Shown here in pieces: positions 1-7,525 of a stretch of DNA of 7,525 bases. The notes beneath the pieces are model-generated. The model searched no databases and was not told where the DNA came from. It saw only the letters and a program-made list of their open reading frames with translations. How positions within the stretch are numbered: the first letter of the stretch is position 1; each line of letters opens with the position of its first letter. This DNA comes from Actinomycetes bacterium (lineage in GTDB: Bacteria; Actinomycetota; Acidimicrobiia; Acidimicrobiales; Bog-793), in assembly GCA_021785095.1 (NCBI GenBank), contig JAJYGM010000521.1, positions 1 through 7,525 on the forward strand, written 5' to 3'. The position numbers and the translations under genes are program-made.

Positions 1-179
1 GATCGGCGCCGTCAGGGGCAGGCTGAGCAGACGGAGCAGGCTGAGCAGACGGAGCAGGCTGACCAGGCAGAGCAGGCAAGGCAGGGCACGCTGAGCGGGA
101 CGCGCACCCTGAGCAGGCTGAGCAGGCTGAGCATCCTGAGCACCCGCAGCACCCCGAGCGGCCAGAGCGGAGGCGTCCA

Positions 180-183
<4 letters not shown>
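1..183 (+). CDS. 3' end of an unidentified protein with a low-complexity repeat tail (partial)
   Basis: Frame 1 is open from the window edge to a TGA at 181-183; the other two forward frames are closed by stops within the first 95 bases. The 60 visible residues are entirely low complexity: an acidic/polar part made of E-Q-A and E-Q-T triplets (about residues 9-26), then a part made of L-S-R-like triplets, then a Ser/Gly/Pro end. No domain is visible, so function cannot be assigned. In other actinomycetes the gene before mazG is often mfd or a secreted SurA-like/lipoprotein gene, so this may be the tail of one of those; that is context only. Its stop overlaps the TTG start of the next gene (bases 180-183, TTGA), and its last codons contain the next gene's ribosome-binding site. 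This supports real translation to this stop. A non-coding repeat remains possible. Confidence 0.5.
25..162 (+). repeat. Degenerate 9-bp tandem repeat (CTGAGCAGG family), two phases
   Basis: Two blocks share a 9-bp period. Bases 25-78 hold six units of the type GAGCAGRCK, with an 18-bp higher-order unit (GAGCAGACGGAGCAGGCT) present twice at 25-60. Bases 91-162 hold eight looser units of the type CTGAGCAGG, with AGC in the middle of most of them. The two unit types are cyclic permutations of the same 9-mer. The CTGAGCAG core starts at 23 in the first block and at 91 in the second, a distance of 68, which is not a multiple of 3. The same DNA word is therefore read as E-Q-A in one block and L-S-R in the other. 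Confidence 0.85.
169..173 (+). promoter_or_regulatory. Shine-Dalgarno site for the mazG TTG start
   Basis: GGAGG lies 6 bases before TTG at 180. It decides in favour of this rare start, since no ATG or GTG lies at a suitable distance in that frame, and the protein then begins directly with the methylase-domain strand MITVIGLGPAG. Confidence 0.8.
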
Positions 184-3072
<2,889 letters not shown>

Positions 3073-3074
3073 GA

Positions 3075-3548
3075 ATGCTGTACAGGGCTCGGATCGCGTT
3101 CGTGGTCGCCGTCGTGCTCGGGGCGATCCTCCTCGCGACCGAGTTCCCGCTCGCCGGCCTTGTACATGCCCGCGCCACGGCCAACGCCACGGCAGCCGAG
3201 CTCTCCCGGATCCAGACCGAGAACAGAACCCTCTCGAACCAGGTGCACGACCTCCGGCAGGGCTCGACGATCCAGCAGATCGCGCACCAGGAGTACGGGC
3301 TCGTCGAGCGAGGGCAGCGGTCCGTCGTGATCATGCCGGGCGGTGGCAACACGGGCTCGGTCCGCGGGCACGGCACCAGCGGGCCGAGCGCGCCGCTCGG
3401 CTCGACCACGATCCCGAAGTCCGACATCGTCCCGACCGACTCCTCGCTCTCGACGGGCGTGGGTGGGGGAGGGTCGGGGGCGGGGAGCGGTGGAGGTTTC
3501 TGGCAGAGGTTGCTCAACCGGCTTGAGTTCTGGAAGGGCTCGGTCTGA
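3075..3548 (+). CDS. Septum formation initiator, FtsB/DivIC family
   Basis: The protein has 157 residues and is a short single-pass membrane protein. Residues about 6-26 form one hydrophobic helix after the basic start MLYRAR. Residues about 33-62 are a likely coiled coil (AELSRIQTENRTLSNQVHDLRQ). The segment IQQIAHQEYGLVERGQRSVVIM (about 66-87) matches the family pattern of 'x-x-A-R-x-x-x-G-[LM]-V-x-x-G-E'. Such proteins act in the divisome with FtsL/FtsQ-type partners and link to septal wall synthesis. After residue 88 comes a Gly/Ser/Pro-rich linker of about 53 residues. A short aromatic-amphipathic end, GFWQRLLNRLEFWK (141-154), follows. The ATG lies 2 bases after the eno stop with AGGTGG 6 bases upstream. 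An eno followed by an ftsB/divIC-like gene is a common actinobacterial order (for example in mycobacteria), which supports the call. A general DivIC-like name is safer than strict FtsB orthology. Confidence 0.87.
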   Translation: MLYRARIAFVVAVVLGAILLATEFPLAGLVHARATANATAAELSRIQTENRTLSNQVHDLRQGSTIQQIAHQEYGLVERGQRSVVIMPGGGNTGSVRGHGTSGPSAPLGSTTIPKSDIVPTDSSLSTGVGGGGSGAGSGGGFWQRLLNRLEFWKGSV

Positions 3549-3618
3549 ACCACCGCCGGCGTCATACCGGTGTCGAGAGCCGGACAGCAAGCTCCCCTGC
3601 TCGGTTACTGTCAGCGGC
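3549..3618 (+). other. 70-base intergenic gap between the housekeeping block and the molybdenum-hydroxylase operon
   Basis: This is the longest gap between genes in the window. It holds no ORF and no convincing rho-independent terminator; I found only short stems without a T-run. Its right end carries the predicted promoter for the next operon. Confidence 0.7.
3581..3611 (+). promoter_or_regulatory. Predicted leaderless promoter of the molybdenum-hydroxylase operon
   Basis: TACTGT at 3606-3611 fits the actinobacterial -10 pattern TANNNT and ends exactly 7 bases before GTG at 3619. Transcription would therefore start at the start codon itself. CGGACA at 3581-3586 matches 4 of 6 bases of the TTGACA -35 box, with a rather long 19-base spacer. 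No Shine-Dalgarno sequence precedes the GTG, unlike the other well-marked starts here, which is what a leaderless mRNA would show. This is a prediction from spacing and composition only. Confidence 0.45.
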
Positions 3619-5991
3619 GTGAGCATCCTCGGCAACCGCGTACTCCGGCGCGAAGATCCCAAGTTCCTGACGGTCGGCGGCACTTACGTCGGTGATCTCG
3701 AGCTGCCGGGCGCGCTCCACGTCGTCTTCGTGCGCTCGCCGCTCGCCCATGGCGTCATCCGGTCGATCGACACCGACGAGGCCCGCGCAGCGCCCGGTGT
3801 CGTCGGGGTCTTCACGAACGCCGACCTCGGCGCCGGGCCGATGACGCCCATGGGCATGGTGAACCAGTCCATGGTGCGGCCGTTGTTGGCGGAGGGGAGG
3901 GTGCGTTACGTCGGGGAGCCGGTTGCCGCCGTGCTCGCCGAGACGCACGCCGCCGGTGTCGACGCGGCCGAGCTCGTCGCCGTGGACTACGAGCCGCTCC
4001 CGGTCGTGGTCGACCCGGTGACCGCTGCCGAGACCGGTGCGCCGATCCTGTTCGACGACGTCGGGACGAACATCGCGTTCGAGCTGAACTTCGGCGAGGA
4101 CCCGTCGTTCTTCGACGGCTGCGACGTCGTGGTGCGCCAGCGGATCCTCAACCAGCGGGTGGCGCCCTGCCCCCTCGAAGTCCGTTCGGCCGTGGCCGAG
4201 ATGGTCGATGGCCGGTTGAGATTTCACGCCTCGACTCAGGCACCGCACGACGTGCGGAGCACACTCGCCCGCTACCTCGGCATGGAGGAGTCGGCGGTGC
4301 ACGTGGTGTCGCCGGATGTCGGCGGGGGCTTCGGGGCGAAGGGCGGCGTGTACGCGGAGGAGGTCGTCGTCGGCGCGCTGGCGCGCAATCTCAACCGCCC
4401 AGTGAGGTGGACCGAGACCCGCTCGGAGTCGATGCTCGGCCTCGGGCACGGGCGGGCTCAGATGCAGGACGTCGCCATCGGCGCCACGAGCGACGGCAAG
4501 ATCCAGGCCTACCGCCTGAACGTGTTGCAGGACTGCGGCGCCTACCCGGACATGGGGGCGGTGCTGCCGTTCCTCACCCGCTTGATGGCACCCGGCGTCT
4601 ATGCCATACCCAAGGTCGAGTGCTCGAGCCGCTCGGTCGTGACGAACACGGTGCCGGTCACCGCTTACCGGGGCGCCGGCCGGCCCGAGGCCACCGCCGC
4701 GATCGAGCGCGCCATCGACTGCCTCGCTGCCGAGCTCAGGCTCGATCCAGCCGAGGTGCGCCGCAGGAACTACATCGCAACCGACGCGTTCCCGGTGACG
4801 ACTGCGGTCGGGACCGAGTACGACACCGGTGACTACGCCATGGCGCTCGAGCGGGCGCTGGAGGTGGCGGGATACGAGGAGCTGCGTGCCGAACAGGCCC
4901 GGCGGCGGTCGGCGGTGGCACCCGACCTGAGCTCCGAGGGAGCCGGAGGCGGACTCGCACCGCGCTCCAAGCAGCTCGGCATCGGCCTGTCCAGCTACGT
5001 CGAGATCACCGCCCCGATGGGCGGCGGTGAGTTCGGCGCCGTCGAGGTGAAGCCCGACGGCAAGGTCGTCGTCCGGACCGGGACGTCCCCGCACGGTCAG
5101 GGCCATGCGACTGCATGGTCGATGCTCGTGGCCGATGCCATGGGTGTCTCCCTCGAGGACATCGAGGTCGTCCACGGCGACACCGACGTCGTTCCCCGCG
5201 GCGGCGGGACCATGGGCTCGCGCAGCCTGCAGCTGGGAGGCGTCGCCGTCAGCCAGGCGGCGGTGGAGGTCGTCGACCGAGGTCGGCAGCTCGCCGCCGA
5301 TCTCCTCGAGGCGGCACCTGACGACGTCGTGCTCGACAAGACGATGGGCCGATTCCACGTGGCCGGTACGCCGTCCATCAGCCGCACATGGGCCGAGCTC
5401 GGTGCGGCTTCACTCGACCGGGACGGTCAAGCGCTCCAGGCCGAGGTGGACTTCGAGGCCCCCGGGCCGACGTTCCCGTTCGGCACCCACGTCTCGGTCG
5501 TGGAGGTCGATCTCGACACCGGCCAGGTCGAGCTCGTCCGCCACATCTCCGTCGACGACGCCGGCCGGGTGCTCAACCCGTTGCTGTTCGGGGGCCAAGT
5601 GCACGGCGGGATCGCCCAGGGCGCCGCTCAGGCCTTGTTCGAGGAGTTCCGGTACGACGCCGATGGCAACCCGCTCACGGCCAACCTCGCCGACTACTCG
5701 TTCGTGTCGGCGGCGGAGCTGCCGAGCTACGAGTGGACCTACACCGAGACCCCGACGGGCAAGAACGCTCTCGGAGTGAAGGGCATCGGCGAGGCAGGCA
5801 CGATCGGGTCCACGCCGGCCGTGCAGAACGCCGTGTGCGACGCCCTCTCCCATCTCGGGGTGCGGCACGTGGACATGCCGGCGACGCCGGTCAGGGTGTG
5901 GGAGGCCGTCTCGGCGGCTTCGTCATCCGTGCCTGCTGCGGCTGCGGCGGCTCGGTCGGAACCAGCGAACGCGACGAACGGAGGAGCGTGA
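3619..5991 (+). CDS. Molybdopterin-binding large subunit, xanthine dehydrogenase/CO dehydrogenase (CoxL form II-like) family
   Basis: The protein has 790 residues, the usual size for the family. It is the catalytic Mo-cofactor subunit of a three-part molybdenum hydroxylase. The N-terminal a/b hammerhead domain (about 10-125) opens with [17 protein letters not shown] sequence and includes [10 protein letters not shown]. The Mo-pterin contact segments follow: STQAPH (Q207), GGGFGAK (235-241), AYRGAGR (349-355), [13 protein letters not shown] (488-500) and GTMGSRS. The catalytic base is the Glu of KGIGEAG (E725). AYRGAGR is the form II signature; form I CO dehydrogenases carry AYxCSFR with the Cys that binds Cu. 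CO as substrate is therefore not supported, and purines, aldehydes or N-heterocycles are equally possible. The last 26 residues (765-790) are an Ala/Ser-rich tail outside the fold. GTG at 3619 is chosen because homology starts there ([13 protein letters not shown]) and a promoter box sits 7 bases upstream; the frame is open further upstream but without family-like sequence. The stop overlaps or nearly touches the next start. Confidence 0.93.
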   Translation: MSILGNRVLRREDPKFLTVGGTYVGDLELPGALHVVFVRSPLAHGVIRSIDTDEARAAPGVVGVFTNADLGAGPMTPMGMVNQSMVRPLLAEGRVRYVGEPVAAVLAETHAAGVDAAELVAVDYEPLPVVVDPVTAAETGAPILFDDVGTNIAFELNFGEDPSFFDGCDVVVRQRILNQRVAPCPLEVRSAVAEMVDGRLRFHASTQAPHDVRSTLARYLGMEESAVHVVSPDVGGGFGAKGGVYAEEVVVGALARNLNRPVRWTETRSESMLGLGHGRAQMQDVAIGATSDGKIQAYRLNVLQDCGAYPDMGAVLPFLTRLMAPGVYAIPKVECSSRSVVTNTVPVTAYRGAGRPEATAAIERAIDCLAAELRLDPAEVRRRNYIATDAFPVTTAVGTEYDTGDYAMALERALEVAGYEELRAEQARRRSAVAPDLSSEGAGGGLAPRSKQLGIGLSSYVEITAPMGGGEFGAVEVKPDGKVVVRTGTSPHGQGHATAWSMLVADAMGVSLEDIEVVHGDTDVVPRGGGTMGSRSLQLGGVAVSQAAVEVVDRGRQLAADLLEAAPDDVVLDKTMGRFHVAGTPSISRTWAELGAASLDRDGQALQAEVDFEAPGPTFPFGTHVSVVEVDLDTGQVELVRHISVDDAGRVLNPLLFGGQVHGGIAQGAAQALFEEFRYDADGNPLTANLADYSFVSAAELPSYEWTYTETPTGKNALGVKGIGEAGTIGSTPAVQNAVCDALSHLGVRHVDMPATPVRVWEAVSAASSSVPAAAAAARSEPANATNGGA
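5980..5984 (+). promoter_or_regulatory. Shine-Dalgarno site for the 2Fe-2S subunit, bearing on its start
   Basis: GGAGG lies 9 bases before GTG at 5994 and only 3 bases before GTG at 5988. Spacing favours 5994 (protein starts MKVEVRING). The 4-base GTGA overlap with the previous stop favours 5988 (two more residues). Both starts are possible. Confidence 0.6.
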
Positions 5992-5993
5992 CC

Positions 5994-6512
5994 GTGAAGG
6001 TCGAGGTGAGGATCAACGGCAGGTCCGTTGCGGCGGAGGTGGAGCCGAGGATGCTGCTCGTCCAGTTCATCCGTGAGGTCGCCGGGCTCAAGGGAACGAA
6101 CATCGGATGTGACACGACGTCCTGCGGGGCGTGCACGGTACTGCTCGACGGTCAGTCGGTGAAGTCCTGCACCATGCTCGCGGCGCAGGCGGACGGCCTC
6201 GACGTCATGACGATCGAGGGGCTGGCGCCTGACGCCGGCGATGGCTCCGCCCCGGGGGCCACCGCCCTGTTGCACCCGGTCCAGCGGGCTTTCCACGAGC
6301 ACCACGGACTGCAGTGCGGCTTCTGCACGCCGGGGATGGTCATGGCCGTCACCTCGCTCATCGCCGAGGCCGAACCGGGGAGCCTCGACGAGGCCGCCGT
6401 CCGAGTCGGGCTCGAGGGCAACCTCTGCCGCTGCACCGGCTATCACAACATCGTCGAGGCGGCGCTGGCGGCGGCACGGGAGGCCGGTGTTGCGGCGGGG
6501 GCGACGGAATGA
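5994..6512 (+). CDS. (2Fe-2S)-binding small subunit of the molybdenum hydroxylase (CoxS-like)
   Basis: The protein has 172 residues from the GTG at 5994. It carries the two 2Fe-2S clusters that pass electrons from the Mo site to FAD. The N-terminal plant-ferredoxin-like domain has C39, C44, C47 and C59 ([10 protein letters not shown] ... SC). The C-terminal helical domain has C108/C111 (CGFCTPGM) and C145/C147 ([12 protein letters not shown]). All eight cluster ligands are present, so the subunit should be functional. The motif order and length match CoxS, CutS and the N-terminal part of xanthine dehydrogenase. An alternative start two codons upstream (5988) would overlap the large-subunit stop as GTGA. 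The 3' end overlaps the next ATG by 4 bases (6509-6512), which suggests coupled translation and fixed subunit ratios. Confidence 0.95.
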   Translation: MKVEVRINGRSVAAEVEPRMLLVQFIREVAGLKGTNIGCDTTSCGACTVLLDGQSVKSCTMLAAQADGLDVMTIEGLAPDAGDGSAPGATALLHPVQRAFHEHHGLQCGFCTPGMVMAVTSLIAEAEPGSLDEAAVRVGLEGNLCRCTGYHNIVEAALAAAREAGVAAGATE

Positions 6513-7441
6513 TCCCGGCACCGTTCGAGTACGCCCGCGCAGCCTCGCTCGAGGAGGCGCTCTCGTTTCTCGCCGAACACGGTGACGAGGCGAAACTCCT
6601 CGCCGGCGGCCACTCCCTCCTCCCGCTCATGAAGCTCCGGCTCGCCACCCCCGGAGTCCTCGTGGACATCGGGCGGATCGAGGAGCTCCAGTACGTCCGT
6701 GACGAAGGTGAGGCCGTCGCCATCGGTGCGCTCACGACGCACCACGATCTCTCCCGCAACCCGCTGCTTCGCCGGCAGCTCCCGGTCGTCGCGCACGTCG
6801 CCGGTCAGATCGGCGACCCCCAGGTGCGCCACCGCGGCACGATCGGAGGGTCGCTGGCCCACGGGGACGCCGCCTCTGACCTGCCCGCCGTCGTGCTGGC
6901 CCTCGGCGGGACGCTCGTCGCGCTCGGACGGAAGGGGCGACGCGAGATCCCGGCGTCGGAGTTCCACAACGGGTTCCTCGAGACGGCCCTCGAACCGGAT
7001 GAGGTGCTGGTCGAGGTCCGGTTGGGGAAGAGTGGGGGAACAGGGTGGGGTTTCGAGAAGTTGACGAAACGTGCACAGGATTGGGCCATCGTCGCCGCCG
7101 TCGCCGTGCAGCGGGAGGACGCGCCAGGTGGTGTCGGCGTCGGGCTCGTGAACATGGCGTCGGTTCCGATCAGGGCGGCGTCGGTGGAGGCAGCTCTCGC
7201 CGACGGCGCCTCGGTTGCCGAGGCGGCGGAGCTGGCGGACGCGGACTCCGACCCGGGCGCCGACATCAATGCGTCGGTGGAGTACCGGCGACACGTGGCG
7301 AAAGTGCTCGTCCGGCGGGCGCTCGAGCGGGCGCTGGCCGGGCCGGCGGGCGGTGACGGTGCTGCCGGTGCTGCCGGCGCTGCCGGCGAGGCCGGCGCTG
7401 CCGGCGGGGCTGGCGCTGCCAGCGAAGGAGGTTCGTCGTGA
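6509..7441 (+). CDS. FAD-binding medium subunit of the molybdenum hydroxylase (CoxM-like)
   Basis: The protein has 310 residues and belongs to the vanillyl-alcohol-oxidase/PCMH-type FAD fold. It starts with [18 protein letters not shown], typical for the family. The two FAD-contact loops are clear: [15 protein letters not shown] (from residue 32) and the stretch from [20 protein letters not shown] to residue 120, followed by ASDLPAV. The C-terminal CO_deh_flav_C-like domain includes [19 protein letters not shown] (from residue 182). It takes electrons from the 2Fe-2S subunit and hands them to a quinone, NAD or another acceptor that cannot be told from sequence. ATG at 6509 overlaps the previous stop (ATGA). 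The last ~30 residues are an Ala/Gly tail encoded by a 9-bp tandem repeat and lie outside the normal fold. The stop overlaps the next GTG by 4 bases. Confidence 0.94.
   Translation: MIPAPFEYARAASLEEALSFLAEHGDEAKLLAGGHSLLPLMKLRLATPGVLVDIGRIEELQYVRDEGEAVAIGALTTHHDLSRNPLLRRQLPVVAHVAGQIGDPQVRHRGTIGGSLAHGDAASDLPAVVLALGGTLVALGRKGRREIPASEFHNGFLETALEPDEVLVEVRLGKSGGTGWGFEKLTKRAQDWAIVAAVAVQREDAPGGVGVGLVNMASVPIRAASVEAALADGASVAEAAELADADSDPGADINASVEYRRHVAKVLVRRALERALAGPAGGDGAAGAAGAAGEAGAAGGAGAASEGGSS
7361..7423 (+). repeat. 9-bp tandem repeat GCTGCCGGC, seven units, inside the CoxM-like gene
   Basis: Seven consecutive 9-base units fit GCTGCCGGC or differ by a few bases (unit 4 starts GAG, unit 6 reads GGGGCTGGC, unit 7 ends AGC). 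They are in frame and mostly read Ala-Ala-Gly. The array ends directly before the AAGGAGG ribosome-binding site of the next gene. Confidence 0.9.
7425..7431 (+). promoter_or_regulatory. Shine-Dalgarno site for the XdhC-like gene
   Basis: AAGGAGG lies 6 bases before GTG at 7438, inside the last codons of the FAD subunit. It is one of the strongest ribosome-binding sites in the window and supports the GTG start. Confidence 0.8.
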
Positions 7442-7525
7442 AGGAGATCATTCCTGACATCGACCGGTGGCTCGCTTCCGGAGAGCAGGTCGCAGTGGCT
7501 CGGGTCGTGGGCGTCGAGGGCTCCG
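7438..7525 (+). CDS. XdhC/CoxI family molybdenum-cofactor maturation protein, N-terminal fragment (partial)
   Basis: Only 29 complete codons are inside the window, and the gene runs off the right edge. The visible sequence ([20 protein letters not shown], then ARVVGVEGS) fits the start of XdhC/CoxI proteins: an N-terminal helix, then a strand of the type V-A-x-A-x-V-V-x-V-x-G-S, usually followed by P-R. These proteins bind molybdenum cofactor and help its modification and insertion into the large subunit. Position directly after an L-S-M set, with a GTGA overlap (7438-7441), supports the call. The diagnostic C-terminal Rossmann domain cannot be seen, so the assignment rests on a short match plus context. 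Confidence 0.75.
   Translation, partial: MKEIIPDIDRWLASGEQVAVARVVGVEGS

Noticed and set aside
3549..3600. Possible transcription terminator after the FtsB-like gene
   Set aside because: Short CCGG-type stems are present, but there is no stable hairpin followed by a T-run.
3583..3612. Inverted repeat GACAG ... CTGTC around the predicted -10 region
   Set aside because: The arms are only 5 bases with a 20-base spacer and do not extend, so chance is a sufficient explanation. It could be an operator only if conserved among relatives.
3562..5358. 598-residue open frame on the minus strand
   Set aside because: It lies fully opposite the well-supported large subunit. High-GC codon bias commonly leaves antisense frames open, and its sequence shows no recognisable fold and is rich in His/Arg/Gly/Asp typical of such shadows.
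3619..6512. Calling the operon a true aerobic CO dehydrogenase
   Set aside because: The large subunit lacks the AYxCSFR loop of form I enzymes and has AYRGAGR instead, so CO oxidation cannot be claimed.
7361..7423. CRISPR-like or mobile-element repeat
   Set aside because: The units are 9 bp, contiguous without spacers, and in frame inside a coding region, so this is a coding microsatellite.

Overview
The window is very GC-rich and densely coded on the + strand, with GTG/TTG starts, 4-base stop/start overlaps and strong G/C third-position bias. The chain mazG-eno-ftsB (divIC-like), together with the TANNNT-type leaderless promoter, suggests an actinomycete. I would guess a deep-branching lineage such as Acidimicrobiia, but that taxonomic guess is inference only.

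Layout. (1) Bases 1-183 hold the 3' end of an unidentified + strand reading frame built from a degenerate 9-bp tandem repeat. Its stop overlaps the next start. (2) Bases 180-3548 hold a conserved housekeeping block: a tetrapyrrole-methylase/MazG fusion protein, enolase with a non-canonical Ala/Pro tail, and a single-pass septum protein of the FtsB/DivIC family. (3) Bases 3549-3618 are the only real intergenic gap. It ends in a TANNNT box exactly 7 bases before a GTG codon and lacks a Shine-Dalgarno sequence, which looks like a leaderless promoter. (4) Bases 3619-7525 hold a molybdenum-hydroxylase operon in the order large (Mo-pterin) - small (2Fe-2S) - medium (FAD) subunit, followed by the start of an XdhC/CoxI-type cofactor-maturation gene. 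All of these genes are coupled by GTGA/ATGA overlaps.

How the genes work together. In the housekeeping block, MazG-type NTP pyrophosphohydrolase activity cleans the nucleotide pool, enolase serves glycolysis and FtsB serves division. They share an operon rather than a pathway. In the second operon, electrons from substrate hydroxylation at the Mo site should pass through two 2Fe-2S clusters to FAD, and XdhC would help load the cofactor. The large subunit carries AYRGAGR, the form II signature, instead of the AYxCSFR loop of true (form I) CO dehydrogenase. The substrate is therefore unknown, and a plain 'CO dehydrogenase' label would overstate the evidence.

I see no mobile element, CRISPR array, RNA gene or clearly new multi-gene system. 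The most unusual feature is that several unrelated proteins end in low-complexity C-terminal tails. Two of these tails are made of 9-bp tandem repeats, and one array is read in two different phases within a single reading frame.
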